A stretch of DNA of 64,000 bases from Gracilaria gracilis (GCA_030374805.1 JARGSG010000038.1:310001-374000); one strand, 5' to 3'; shown: positions 1 to 12,251, numbered from the stretch's first letter. Program-made: numbers and translations. Notes: generated by a model from the letters alone, not told the origin.

Positions 1-541
1 CCAGGATGGTTTTGGGGGCCTGAACGTCTACTACCCCCAGAATCAGATAGCCGCCCCAGTCGAGTACCACATCCCTGAAGGAAATGGAGCTCCCAGTGGT
101 TTCCAAGATTTCACTGGAGCTCAGAACGGTTTTCAGACTTCCGAGGACGGCCTTGCTTCACCCGGTCAGGGACAGGACGGAAGAGAAACCCCCGCAGTGC
201 CCCATGGTCTTGTGCTCACTCTTGAGAGTAACGTCTGCGTATCACACAAAGTGGAGTACTCTCTTCAGGGCATTGTCGCTCGTGATGACTATGGGCGTGC
301 TTTTGATCGCTGAGACTTCCCCCCAGACACCGACCAGAAGCAGGTCATTCTTGATCGTTTGTCGCATCTCCCCGAGATGGTTCAGGAGGAGCTCTTCTCT
401 GTTCTTTGTGCCACAGAAATTGTTGCGTGGTCCCTCTATCACCTCAGACCTTCTGATGTGCCTGTGCTGCACGACTTCGAGATTACCGACAATATTCCAA
501 TCCGGTCACGTCTCCGTTGACTACCACCAAAGCATGACGAA

Positions 542-1483
542 GTGGTCCGAAAGAAGGTTGACAAGATGCTCACGGCTGGTATCGTGCGTCCTTACTCGTC
601 TGCCTGGTCCTTCCCCGTTGTCATCGCCACGAAAAAGGATGGCAAACCAAGGTTCTGCGTCGACTACAGAGCCTTGAATCAGATCATGAAACCAGATCGT
701 TGGCCGCTCCCCCACATGGATCAGATCTTCGATGACCTCGGCGGTTGCTCGTTCTTCACGACGCTGGATTTGTTCTCCGGGTACTGGCAGATCGGCATGT
801 CGCCACGTTGCAAAGAGATGACCACTTTCGTTTGTCGTCAGGGGACCTTCCAGTTCGAGGTCATGCCCTTTGGCCTGATGAATGTCCCATCGACGTTCCA
901 AAGGTTCAGGGATTCCATTCTCGGTCGCATTGCGTTTGCACGTGTGTACATTGACGACGTTGTCATCTTCTCGAAGACCATGGAAGAGCATTTCCATCAT
1001 GTTTCGGAAGTACTGAAGCTCACCGCCTCGCATGGGTTGAAGCTGAAGATCAGCAAGTGCGACTTCGCTCAGCCCAAGATTCACCTTCTTGGACACGTCA
1101 TCAAGGCTGGTGGAGTGTCCGTGGATATGAAGAAGATTGAAGCAATTCAGGATGCCCCTCGTCCTTCGACGACTACCGAGCTTAGGAGTTTCCTTGGCCT
1201 CGCGAGCTACTACAGGAGCTTCATCAAAGGGTTTTCACAGACCTCCGCCCCCCTTCATGCCGCCACCACAGGCAAGAAGAGGCTGGAGTTCACCCCCAAG
1301 ATGAGGGAAGCGTTTGAAGAGTTGAAGAGGAAGCTTGTTTGGCCCCCGGTTCTGGCCTCCCTGACTTTGAGGCCCCTTTTCGTGTCGAGACAGACGCCTC
1401 CCCCCGTTCTTTGGGGGCTGTCTTGGCCCAAAAGAAGGAGGATGGGAGGTTTCACCCGGTCCAGTACGCAAGCAGGACTATGA
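542..1483 (+). pseudogene. Gypsy reverse transcriptase region (fossil)
   Basis: The 313-residue frame has standard Ty3/Gypsy reverse transcriptase blocks: CVDYRALNQ, TTLDLFSGYWQIG, VMPFGLMNVPSTFQ, the YIDDV active-site box, and the SFLGLASYYRSFI connection motif leading into RNase H. Identification of family and domain is firm. As part of a decayed element it is treated as a fossil, not as a working gene. Confidence 0.88.
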
Positions 1484-1614
1484 ACAAGTCTGAGCAGAAC
1501 TACTCGGTTTGCGAGAAGGAGTTTTGGCCGTTGTGTTTGCCTTGAAGAAGTTTGGCATCTACCTTCTCGGATCGAAGCCATTCCAGTTGGTGACGGATCA
1601 TTAGGCCCTGAGGT

Positions 1615-3138
1615 ATGCCTTCCAGAAGAAGGACGTACATGGACGCCTCGCTCGTTGGTTGGATCTTTTCGCGGAGTACGAATTCGAGATTGTGTACGGT
1701 TCTGGGGCTGGCAATTTTGCCCGCGGATTACCTCTCCCGGTTCGCGAAGCCAGGGAACCTGGAGCACGGTATGGCATGCCAAGTCTCAGTGGCGTCAGAG
1801 GATTCTTTCGGCGGTCTCGAGCCATATTACGCCAATATAGGCCGATACCTTTGTGGGATTCCCATGGACGAGCATGACGCCAAGATCCTCCTTGCGATCA
1901 AGAGGAATGCGAATAAGTTTCTTCCGTGGAATGGAGAGCTACACCGCCGCACGAAGTCGGGCTTGGTTCTGGTCCCCGCTATCCAGGATAGACTCAATCT
2001 TTTGCGCAGCTTCCACGGCGACGTTGGTCATTGGGACCTCGAGGCTACCAAGGACCTCATGCGAGACCGTTTTTGGTGGCCCACCATGTTCCCCGACATT
2101 GTGGACTACGTCCGCAGTTGGGATGGCTGTCAGTTGTCGGCACCTCTGCTGAAGTATAGGCCAGGACAGCGTGCCCCTCTCACTGGACTTTTCCACACGT
2201 TCTCCGTGGACTTTGCCGGCCCCCTTCGGGCTACACAGCTCGGAAACCGCTTCCTGCTCATCGGGGTCGAGCATCTCACTGGTTGGCCGATTGCCTTGGC
2301 TGCGAAGAGTTCCACCGCATCCGTGGTCCTGGAATTTGTGCGAAGGGAGATCGTCGCACCATTCGGTCTTCCCCGGACCATCGTTTCAGACGATGCCACT
2401 GCCTTCATGGCAGGTGCAGTTCAATCGTACATGAACCAGAATGGCATTCGTTGGAGACTGGTCCTAGCTTACGTACCAATGTCCAACGGCCGTGCCGAAC
2501 GAATGGTGGGTACTATCAAGCATGCGATAAGCAAGATAGTTGCCGACAGCGAGATGGATTGGGATGTCGCCCTAGAGAGGGTGCTATATGGATACCGACG
2601 CCGCCGGATGAGTGTGGGATATTCTCCCTTCGAGCTACTATACGGAACGCGGTCCAGGATGCACGTAATGGATGTTTCCGCCCTGATGGAGGACGCTACC
2701 ATGGACAATCGTCTACATGAGTTAATGGTGGGTTCCACTGGGCGTGCCTTGCGCATAGCAAAGCAGCCCGACCACCGCGACGATTCTCGGTATGGGCATC
2801 GCTTCAACGTTGGAGATGAAGGTCTTGTGGTTCGAGGAAAGGCGCTGAACCCTAGTGTGAAGTGGGCCCCGTTGCAGTCGAAGTATTATGGCCCGTTCAA
2901 GATCATTCGCGCGCACCATCCCCGCTATACTTTGATTTCTGGGAGCCAGCGTCACACTCGGAAGCCTATTCATGCTAGGCGTCTGAAGCTGTATCGCAGG
3001 AGGCCGGCCCACCTTAGGGATGATCTCGTACTGGCATCACCGGTCACGCGGGTCAGGAAGGGAGCCCTTCACGCCAAGAACAGAACCTCACCGTATTACC
3101 GATACGGATCAACCTCAACAGGCTGGTATCGGATTTAA
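1615..3138 (+). pseudogene. Gypsy integrase and 3' pol region (fossil)
   Basis: This frame holds the zinc-binding N-terminal integrase region (HGDVGH... with the later CQL segment), the catalytic core (FSVDFAGPL, VSDDATAF, NGRAERM) and a C-terminal region containing YYGPFKII and a basic tail, as expected for Ty3/Gypsy integrase. It ends immediately before the extra ORF at 3141. It belongs to the same fossil element as the upstream reverse transcriptase. Confidence 0.85.
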
Positions 3139-3140
3139 CT

Positions 3141-3545
3141 TTGTGCCGATGCGTTCTTGCTGGTAAGCCCATAGAGAATTGGCTTGCTCCGCTGGGCATC
3201 CCACTGTCGCAGAAGGAGTACGTCGTGTGGAATTTGATGCACGTTTGCCTCGCATTTTTCCGCATTAGAGGGCCGTTTTTCGGTCTCCAGGCTGGCACTC
3301 TTCTTAGGACGCTAATCTCAGATGTGTACCCCAGTATCCATAGCAATGTAGGGACGGCCTTTGTGACGTACATCTACCACTTTGCAATGGGACGATACGG
3401 ACATCTGCCGGATGATCAGTTGTACCTCGAAGAAACCCGGACGCACATGAACAGCCAAGGCGGCACCCATCGTCGTCGCCTCAGGTATACCCCAGATTTG
3501 GAACGAATGGAAGTACCGTTCATGTTTGAAACATACGTGGTGTAA
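3141..3545 (+). CDS. Extra ORF after pol in the Gypsy fossil, unknown function
   Basis: A 134-codon frame starts right after the pol stop and has no in-frame ATG at its beginning, so it may be incomplete. It has no signal peptide, membrane segment or known domain that I can see. It aligns by eye with the ORF at 50232-50771, which sits in the same place in the second Gypsy element: both show W..(x)H.C.A...R.PF, an LLR.L block, and YGHL followed by an acidic residue. The shared position and motifs suggest a real accessory gene of this Gypsy lineage. It is not recognisably an envelope gene. Confidence 0.5.
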   Translation: MCRCVLAGKPIENWLAPLGIPLSQKEYVVWNLMHVCLAFFRIRGPFFGLQAGTLLRTLISDVYPSIHSNVGTAFVTYIYHFAMGRYGHLPDDQLYLEETRTHMNSQGGTHRRRLRYTPDLERMEVPFMFETYVV

Positions 3546-4490
3546 CTACGACATGCCCCCGTTTCCCCTTTCTTGGTCGCTCGGTGTTGCTCCCGCTGGG
3601 TTTGGGAGTGTGTGGCACGCGTTTCCGCGCAGCGTGTGCCGTACACGTGTCGGAGACGATATGTCAGTCTACAAGTTTCTCTACTTGGATATTTTCTGGA
3701 TATTTAGTTTTCTACGCATTGTGCACGGTAGTGCACCGCATGGTCCTCGGCGGCTCCTCTGTCTACTTAAGCGCCACTGCCTCCGCGGTGAGTGACAGAG
3801 ACGGTGGATATGTTGCAGTAGTAAGCACCTCATTGGTTATTGTAAGTAGAAATGCGTTTAGAGTCTAGTTTTGAAGGTTCAATTGCGTATAAAAGGGCCG
3901 GAGCGGTCGCATCTCGACCAACTCCGGCCAGACCACTTCCCCTTCGACAACGACCCCCCACCTTCCTTCACGAAAACTCTGTCTTGCTTCCCCGTGTCGT
4001 TTTCTTCCCGCCCTTCAACCTTTCCTTTTCCCTTGGCGGCTTGGTCTCCCACCCTCTTCCGACAAGAGTTTAAAGAGCACTATCCCTTGCTTGGGTCTGT
4101 CTTGTGCTTCGGCTTTAGAAGTGTCGCTCCCCGCAGGTGATCTACGTTTGGTCCTGCGAGAGGGAGCTTCTGCTTCTGTGTTGTCGTTTCGTGTCAGTTT
4201 CTGCCAGCACTAGACCTATAGTTTTGGTCGTGCTGTGGCTTACGATTGCTACACGTTTCAGCTTCGTCGTTGCTACTTTGCACAGTTTGTGTGTTTACTA
4301 CAGACTCTTGCCTACTACCGCTACACAGCGTGTTGGGCTGGTACTCTCGAGAGCATTTTCTGTTGTGTCCCGTTTGCTTTGTGTTTGTGTCCCCCCGCCT
4401 TTGGGTTTGCCATCACCCGCACCATTTTTCCTACCAAAATGGGGTTCTCATGATTGTCATGAGTTTAGTGCATGGTTTGATCGTGTGGTG
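3546..4490 (+). repeat. Probable 3' LTR of the first Gypsy fossil
   Basis: After the extra ORF comes roughly 0.9 kb of non-coding DNA with a promoter-like TATA element at 3888-3895, a C/T-rich stretch downstream of it, and no convincing frame. This is what the 3' LTR of the preceding element should look like. No second LTR is in the window, so both limits are estimates. Confidence 0.4.
3888..3895 (+). promoter_or_regulatory. TATA box in the putative LTR
   Basis: A perfect TATAAAAG lies just upstream of a GC-rich then pyrimidine-rich stretch. Its place within the presumed 3' LTR fits an RNA polymerase II promoter. No transcript evidence is available here. Confidence 0.45.
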
Positions 4491-4988
4491 TAAATAATTT
4501 GAAAATATTGTTGTCGGGGAGATGCGGACAAATAGACTTCCTGGCCAGGGAGACACGGGAAAAATGGAATAGCATGTATTATGCAGAAAACCCTGTTTGG
4601 TACAATAATTGAACCTCATTATATGTAATCGTTGGAAGTGTTCTTGTTTAAAGGAGGTACTGGGCGAAACTATGTAGTGTGATTCAAATACATTTAGAGC
4701 ATTAAGCACTTATGATTTTAGATCTAAGCATCGTTCTCAGATGATTTCTACGCATACTATATTTTCTTCCTTAACATAATTATCATCTGGAGCTTCGAGA
4801 TCCACGTAGTAAATTTTTGTGTGATCGGCGCAGGTAAGGATTTGCTTCCTGAGAACATGAGATTCCACCCGAAATGGAAGTTGAATTAAACATGACGATT
4901 TCACTGAATCAGTTGCAGTACTTCTCAGAGATTTGAGAGATTTCTGAAACTCAAGCACTTTGGGGTGATAGTATTTCATCGGGTCAAA

Positions 4989-5612
4989 TTACTTCGTTAG
5001 GCACAGTTTATGAAGCAATGTCACATCATTCATTGGATCTGGCCACGTTATTGTTAACTGAAACCCAAACCCATCATCTGAAACACCACTCTCAATGCTT
5101 TCTGATCCTGTGCCAGAAGGCAAAACAATTGCCAATGTCAAATGCTTGGTTATAGAGTGGACCTGCTCCCACTCTGACATCAACAGGAGAGAGAAAAACT
5201 GACCCACGCAAGGATTATTCAGTGGTTCTGGAGAAGGCTCAATATCCTCTTCAAGATTAATAGTTTCCCTATCAAAGTTGTCGTTCTCACGCGGAGCCAC
5301 TTGTTTGGACGTTTATGGATTTAAGGGAGATAAAAATATGTTAGTTTCAATTCCGATATGTTTTGAAAACCTCGAGTACTTACTTGACGACCTTTGCATT
5401 TCCTGCCTAATTTTGTGAAACTTCGCCTTTAAAGTGGTGAAACGAAATGATGTGAATATAGGGTCCATATCATAAAAACCCTTTGCCGTTTCCGTTCCTA
5501 GCAAATCGTCCTTTTCGAACATGATTCTTAACTTTAGGACCGCGGGTAAATCCTCTCTCAGTTGCGGCCTTCTACGTTTTGGACCCATTGTACTTCGTAG
5601 AGCATACGGCAT
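4989..5612 (-). CDS. Hypothetical spliced gene, unknown product
   Basis: On the minus strand a frame starts at ATG 5612, or at a second ATG at 5588 (MGPKRRRPQL). It runs to a perfect GTAAGTA donor (exon ends at 5384) and resumes after an AG acceptor at 5300-5301. The 84-nt intron joins the two frames in phase, and the second exon stops at 4989. The N-terminus is basic and the second exon acidic; I recognise no domain. The same frame stays open beyond the stop down to 4737, so the gene may be a longer one ending in a premature stop. It could be a host gene or a remnant of an unknown element. Confidence 0.4.
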
Positions 5613-7590
5613 GAAGCGATCTATGAAAACTAAAGAGCATTTCTGAATGTACCAGAGAATGTGAGCTCATTAAATGGAGCAATTGGTGGAACATTTGGAT
5701 ACTTGGCGTGATTTACGCCCCATGGATGAAAATTACCATGCTGTACGTACTGTCATATAATAGAAAGAATAACTGTGTTTGGTAGAATTTGATTACTTGT
5801 CCTGGCAGAGTACATATCCAGGATACCTCTCTTCTCTACTTCATTGGCGTTAAGATCAGGAGAGGTCTAAATATATGCATACAAATTTGACAGGGAGATG
5901 CGGGAAAATTGGATAAGTCAAAAAATTAATCTTTTATGCACATAAGTATAATACCGAAAGCATTGTTGTACGTGTTGTGTGGGATAGCGTGGCCTACTTG
6001 AAAAGAAGAATTGTTCAGTAAAATGAAAGTGTTTTTTCAGAAAGCTAGGTTGCACAGTAGCTTACGCTAAGATAACCTTTCTTAACCAAGTTATGTTGAG
6101 GTTAACTTACGAGGTTATGTTACAAAATGCAGAAGTAGAGCTGCGTGTTTGAGGGAGGCGTTTTTGTTTCAAGTCATATTAAGTATGTATTCCTGATAAA
6201 ATTGCTTGTAGTATAAGATAAGAAAAAAAATCCCCAAATTAAAACAGAAAAAGCCAAAAAACGTGTATGAATATGAACAAAACAGCTCAATTTCGAGGGA
6301 AATTGAGAATTCGACTTGATTATATCTCCGTAGTTTGACCGATTGGGTTGCCAATTTTTGCACTACCTAATACGTATACAACGAAACGACATATTTGATT
6401 TACAGTTTCGAAAACCAACATATAGTTGGCTTTCTCTTAGAGAGTTATCGACTAGTGGAGGTGAACTTGCAGAACTCAACTGGGTGAGTTACTTTTGAAC
6501 GATGTAGAAGACACGTAAATTACACTTCAAAAATTTGTTGATTGTTTAAAATTCTCAACAAATATTACTGTACGTCACACTTTGGTGACCACCGCATTGT
6601 TGCAAGTTGAACAACAGTTTTGGAGAAGAATTTTGTGTATTTCAATTAAATGCTGTCGAATACCTCAATTTGTCATATTTCCAGCCTCTCCAAGCCAACT
6701 TAGGGTAGTACAAACTCACACTTGGGGTATATCGTTCTTTAGATGCACCGTCATTGCCCTTATCGTCAGTTTGAAAGTGATTGTGAAAGTGAATTTAATA
6801 AACTCGAAACTAAGCTTACAGTGCGAAACACCTATTCATCTTGAACTGCTTTCGATTACATAACTTTACCAACGATAAGTGGAGAATAGTTCTCTTCGTT
6901 CAATAGACCTTTAACGAAGTTTATAGGTGTAAACGCAGTTTATGAGATCTTTGATTAAATAGATAAGTGGTGTACTATTTGAGGAAATGTCTACGTTGTT
7001 GCATAGAATATACATAAACCAAGCAGTTTTGGGGAACCATGAACAAGGCAAACAATGTCATTAGATTTTGTACTATATCATAGGTTGAATACGTAGATAC
7101 AATCTCAAATCTTGAGCTACATTGGAACTACGCAAACTATTGGCATTTGCGCAATCACTAAGTCTACCTATATATTCTGATTGAAACAATTCATGCTATT
7201 CCCAGCACTAGTTTGAATTATGTCCATCAAAATGAATTTGCAAAAGTTTCGTACTGGGCATGTCACGCATGAATGCATGCGTAAAATTTACATCAACTGT
7301 TTCCTTGTAGCACGAAACGTCATTCAACGTCTAGCCTTTCTCAGCTACGATAGAAAAAGTTCAGTACACATCCAAGCCATACCTTGCTTTTTATTACCAT
7401 TACATGACTGGATCTTAATACAAGACCTCTGTTATTACTCATAAAAATCGTGAAGGACGATCTGCAAAAAAAATTTTTTTCTCCATAGACTGTAAATTAA
7501 TTCATTTGACGATTCACTTATACACACGCATAACTTATCTTCGTTTCCCTTCTACTTAAACGAAGAACGCAAACTATAATTCTCTACTAG
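5613..7590. other. No gene seen
   Basis: AT-rich DNA with only short unconvincing frames on either strand; no domain, RNA gene or clear repeat was recognised. Confidence 0.5.
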
Positions 7591-7613
7591 CTTCATTTTT
7601 CCAACTTTTCTAG

Positions 7614-8907
7614 CTCGTTATTTCTCAAGCCGAACCTTTTATCGAAGCAGGAGACGAAACAGGCTCTCGAACTCTTAACCGAGGCTCAGATTGCTCGCCA
7701 AGAAGCATTGAACCAGTTCGGATCTGAATCAAACATCTCGGACAGCGATGAAAAAACACACTCTGGTTGTCCTATTTATGATTCATTCTGTCACAACGGA
7801 GGGTCTCAAACTGTTCTGCGAATGACGAATTTCAACCGCACCGAGTTTCAAAAATTATGGTCTGCCTTAGAGCCACTCATCCAACATGAATGGAACACTG
7901 GAAGAGGACGCCCTTACATACACACTCCAAAAGATATACTGTTCATGACATTAACAGTTTTCAAACATGGGGGCCAGTGGGACTTTTTGAGGCGCATGCT
8001 CAATATCAAATGAGTCACCTTTGAGAGAATGATTACAAAATTTGTTCACATGTTGGCAGCACCACTGTCACAGACCTACGTTTTCGATCTGGATAGGAAG
8101 TTTTATTTCAAGACACTAGCAGAAAAGAAGGAGACTTTTTCGAACATAACATACGCTCGGTATGCAACTGATGTTTTATTTCATCAATGCAATCGCCCAA
8201 TGGGGTTAATGGAGGAAGGCAAAGTTTATTTTAGTGGAAAACACAAGTTATACGGCTATAAGACAGAGGTCTCTGTGATGTCAAATGGATTAGCTCTTGG
8301 TATGACTGACCACTATCCGGGTTCAAAAGCTGACATCGACATTTTCCACGCCAATTACGACTTTCACAAGAGTGCCTTACAGAAGCGCGAAGAAGAGAAG
8401 GACCTCGTAGATATTGGCGAATTGTGTAACAGATATCCTAATATGTGGGCTGTTATTGCCGATAAGGGATATCAAGGGGGCGATGATCGCGTTCGACTTG
8501 TTCATCCAACAAAGAAACTAAGGAATGGTTTGTTGACTATTCAGCAGACCGAAAGAAACAGGTGTATTTCGTCCGATCGCATCATTGTAGAGAACTGGTT
8601 CGGTCGGCTTACAAACTTGTGGACAATTTTTGCCACGAAGTGGCGGTGGGCTGAAAAGAACTACAATAAGTTCTTTGAGTTTGCAATCGCTTTGACGAAC
8701 CTACATGTTTTATGGCACCCGCTAAGGGACATTGACGGTGAGCACTATCGCAAGGTGAAGAACCGCCTGCGGCACATAGGGGAAGAGAGATCTTCTAAGC
8801 GCAAGAAGGCTCAAAAACGTTATCTTGAAAAGAAGAAGAAGCGTTTAGAATATGACATTGGCCATATTGGTTCTGATGACGATACAGTTGCTCCTCCAGA
8901 ACTGTAA
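7614..8907 (+). pseudogene. PIF/Harbinger-like DDE transposase, one internal stop
   Basis: The frame opens after a pyrimidine-rich TTTTCTAG that looks like a 3' splice site and runs to 8907, interrupted by a single in-frame TGA at 8011-8013. Downstream motifs fit the DDE_Tnp_4/Harbinger nuclease fold: ATDVLFHQCNRP (first Asp region), HKLYGYKTEV with the following HYPGSKADIDIF block, IADKGYQGG (second Asp) and IVENWFGRLTNLW (Glu). The C-terminus is a basic, lysine-rich tail followed by an acidic end. The transposase catalyses cut-and-paste DNA transposition. No Myb-like partner ORF was found nearby and I did not find convincing terminal inverted repeats. An upstream exon may exist. Confidence 0.75.
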
Positions 8908-9828
8908 ATCTGTGACCTACGCTACCATTCCATATATCTGCATTTTCACGTGAACCATTGATCATATGCGTGGTTTTTTGTCAGCTACTGTAGTTGAATT
9001 CAACTGCTCAAACGGGTCGTACCGTCTCATTTAAAGAGCAGATCTTTAAACTATCAGTAATTCTGTAGAGAATGAGTAACAAATTTGAAGATCTAATGAA
9101 ACAATTTGTGGCGTGCAGGTGGTCTACAAGGTTTTTTCAAATCAGAAGGAATGAAAATGTTCCTCTCTTTCCTATAGTACACTTTTCTATTATGATAACT
9201 ATAGGAACGAGTTCCCATTTTGAACTGAAATATAGGTCGACTGCCCAATTTGGAAGGGTTTCCTCATGTTGGGCACAGCTCAGAGATTAAACACTTCTAG
9301 GATATTCTAAATTTTCTTAATGATACTGTAGGGACCAAGACATATATTATGTTTCTATTGTCATCTACAGAGTATTGCGATGTTATCTTTAGTAGAGTTA
9401 AAGGCGACTGCGTATGCTAAGTCGACTTTTCACGTTGTTCTTGATGAATGTCTCCCAGCCGGCGTACTACGATGCTGAGCACGCTGTCACATTGTGACAT
9501 TCAACAGCTTTTTACTGACATGCGGAAAGGTGCAAGCTGACGTCATTTTCCTAAGATACAAAAATTGTGGGAATTGTCCCCAATCACTTATTTGTTGTTG
9601 CCATTTAACCCTACACTGCCTTTGATTTTGTGATTGACATTGACACGCAAGCACCTCCTAAGGCAAACAAATTCAATTTCTGCTAGCACTACAGATGTAA
9701 CTAGGAATGTTTCATTAGAGCCTCATGAAATAATATAACGTGCCCGGATGTTTACACATGATTTCGTTCTCGGTCGCTGAGATGCAGCCTATGATTCGCG
9801 CTTTCCTCCAAAGCCTCAGCCTCCCGTC
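8908..9828. other. No gene seen between two transposases
   Basis: AT-rich spacer with short frames only; it may hold the ends of the flanking transposons but I could not pair any inverted repeats. Confidence 0.45.
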
Positions 9829-10749
9829 ATGGGGTCGAGGATCAAAGCAGCGAACGTCACCACCTTCCGAGGTGCGAGCATCGGAATATTGAAACATGTT
9901 TATAAACCAAACTCTACACTCTATACAGTCTACAGTTCGAGGTTTCGATCAACTTTCGGTGTTGCCTTGCGAACATGTGTGACGTTATGGAATAAACTTC
10001 GCTCACAGCTATGTTCTAAATCAAAACCAAAGTACTTGTTATGGAGTCTCCTGTTTCTTCGGCAATATTCAACCGAACACGTCTATGCTTCTCTTTGCGG
10101 GGTAGGTGAAAAGACGTTTAGAAAATGGTGCTGGAAATTTGTTTATCTTTTACGAAGCATAAGAGCAGTACGTTTTTTGACCCCTGTTTACCATATCATT
10201 TTTTCTTTCAATCTAACATGTATTATTTCTGAAATATCCCTAGAATCTCGATTTTCTCAAGCTTCGATCCAATCCTGCTATATGCTAGTTGATGGTACTG
10301 ATTGTCCGATTGCAGAACCAAAACCGTTTTCATCAAACTGGTACTCGCATAAGTTGCATAGAGCCGGCTTGCGATACGAAACTGGTATCAGTATTCATAA
10401 TGGTTTTATTGTATGGATCAATGGTGGTTTCCCATGTGGACTTTACCCTGATCTTACTATTTTTCGTCGTGATCTAAAGGGAAATTTGCAAACAAATGAA
10501 CTTGTTTTGACCGATGCCGGATATGAAGATAATGCTTGTCTAACCAACGAAAGAGTTGAAAATAACCACAAAAAGCTACATGGATCTAAACGAGCCAGAC
10601 ACGAGAACCTACATCACTGTTTGAAGCAATTTGAGGTCTTGCGAAGAAACTTTCGTCACAAGCGCGCTCTACATTCGACATGCTTTCATGCTGTTGCTAA
10701 TATTGTTCAAGTTGCTATTTATAATGGTGAGAAGATATATAAAATTTGA
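9829..10749 (+). CDS. Second PIF/Harbinger-like DDE transposase
   Basis: A single 306-residue frame begins near ATG 9829. It carries LVDGTDCPIAEP (first Asp), SHKLHRAGLRYETGISI, VWINGGFPCGLYPDL, VLTDAGYED (second Asp) and a C-terminal RHENLHHCLKQFEVLRRNFRH block with the acidic residue. This pattern is typical of Harbinger/HARBI1-like nucleases found in many protists and algae. It is only distantly like the transposase at 7.6-8.9 kb, so this is a separate element. The stretch between residues about 113 and 138 is intron-like in composition, but its best GT...AG pair is 76 nt and would break the frame, so I read it as coding. Confidence 0.72.
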   Translation: MGSRIKAANVTTFRGASIGILKHVYKPNSTLYTVYSSRFRSTFGVALRTCVTLWNKLRSQLCSKSKPKYLLWSLLFLRQYSTEHVYASLCGVGEKTFRKWCWKFVYLLRSIRAVRFLTPVYHIIFSFNLTCIISEISLESRFSQASIQSCYMLVDGTDCPIAEPKPFSSNWYSHKLHRAGLRYETGISIHNGFIVWINGGFPCGLYPDLTIFRRDLKGNLQTNELVLTDAGYEDNACLTNERVENNHKKLHGSKRARHENLHHCLKQFEVLRRNFRHKRALHSTCFHAVANIVQVAIYNGEKIYKI

Positions 10750-11687
10750 ACCTTACTTGCTATGTTATTATGATATGATTGGTAAGCAATAAATAACGTA
10801 AATAATCTTTTCAATACTATATCAACATCAGACATCCGTTTTCTACTTCTACGGCATCCAAAACATACTGGGTACAGAATACAAAACACTTTTGTAACTA
10901 GAAAACCATGAGGCCCCAATGAGGCCTCAAAGGTTCTTTTTGTTCTGATCTTTCCCATCTTTCCCGTACTTCCCAGCAATGAAGCTTCAACAAAATGCAA
11001 TAAATGAAAGCTATAGCGACGTATTGGAACGTGACGGGTTGGATTAATACATCAAGTTCAAATACGTGTTTAAAATTGTTCATGACAACGCTTAGTGTAA
11101 TGATGAAGCCTTACCTGATCTATGCTAACGTCACACATGTATCCTACAAGATTGAAGAAAACATCTTTTTTCTGCCCATGCTCTAGATAGGCGAAAAGTT
11201 TTGTTTTCTCCTAATCTTCGAAGTAGTATAACTTAGAAAGTTTTCAAATTGAGCTCTATTTTCACCATGCATGTAGAAGGGAAATGCAATATGCCTTATT
11301 TGTTGGCGCTTTCACTTAAAATATGTACTGTATTTCTCTATTTTTTAGCAAAGAAGAGGCGGTATATCTCGCTTAAAACGAGATATTTTGCATGTTTGCG
11401 CTCAAACAATAAGAAAACTGCTGCATGTCTTGAGCTTTTAAGCACGTTGTACTGAAGAGTTTGTTCAAATCTACTGTTGAACACAAATTTGAAGGGCTCT
11501 AGGACTACATTGAGAAAGATACATCTTGTACGAAATCGAAGAAAAGAGAACTTCCGCGGTATCTTTTCACTAAAATAGGCCCATGATGAAAACTTTATGG
11601 CATATCACGACCTGTCACTGCGCCCTAATCCAAGAACTTTGAGGTCCTTGGAGGCGTAGAAAACAGTAGTTAATTAAACAATGCTTG
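10750..11687. other. No gene seen left of the large transposon
   Basis: AT-rich, with small unrelated frames only. It ends at the terminal inverted repeat of copy A. Confidence 0.45.
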
Positions 11688-11912
11688 CGTCGGTGTTTTC
11701 GGAATCCTAGTTTTGCTGTCAAAATGACCCAATTAAAATGATCGAAAAACCGGTGAATTCATCCAAATTTGTATGCGCTTAATTTCCGAAAGTATTTCCA
11801 CATTTCCACTTGTGCTAGTTTGTGTGGAAAGAATCATTCACGATTATTTCCATCATTGATAGTTGAGATGAAAGACAAACTAGCATTTTACTTCCGTTCA
11901 TGCTAGTTTCCG
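11688..11912. repeat. Left terminal and subterminal repeats of copy A
   Basis: The terminal inverted repeat (about 11688-11712) is followed by subterminal copies of the core GCTAGTTT or its complement at about 11813-11820, 11876-11884 and 11901-11909. The same core recurs near the other end and in copy B. Arrays of short subterminal motifs are typical transposase-binding sites in CACTA- and KDZ-like transposons; that use here is inferred. Confidence 0.65.
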
Positions 11913-12251
11913 AACCCAATGTAAGTGTGTAAGTGGCATATATTTTGAACTTTCCAGCGCCAAATAAGGATTTGTATATCTCCAAATAAGAATATCTTTA
12001 CATAGATAGCTGCTTATGAAATACGATTAGAAGAATACAAACCCTTCGAATAGTAACTCTCTATAGAGATACAGCACATCTATTCAACAACTCTCATATC
12101 AGATATCGGCCGTTCATTATCTCACTTTTCAAACGCCTTCGCATCACGTGCCACCTCCCCCATCACTCCGTCCCACCCTCCATGCGCCATATTACGCTCC
12201 CCACCACTACGTATCCCCCTCTCCCCCAACACCCCCACACCGCTCCCCGCC

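Larger units (their letters stand above)
1..4490 (+). mobile_element. Ty3/Gypsy LTR retrotransposon, 3' part (fossil)
   Basis: The pol region, an extra ORF and a probable 3' LTR of a Ty3/Gypsy element run from the window edge to about 4.5 kb; gag and the 5' LTR lie outside. Reverse transcriptase (about 542-1340), RNase H (about 1340-1740) and integrase (about 1940-2560) follow in the Gypsy order. The element is broken, with a few interruptions in the pol region. The right limit is uncertain because only one LTR is visible. Its age cannot be judged for the same reason. Confidence 0.85.

Noticed and set aside
6169-6863. Small frames at 6.2-6.9 kb
   Set aside because: AT-rich, no motif, no homologous partner in the window; not better than chance.
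10168-10243. 76-nt intron in the second Harbinger-like transposase
   Set aside because: GT and AG are present, but removal would break the otherwise continuous reading frame.
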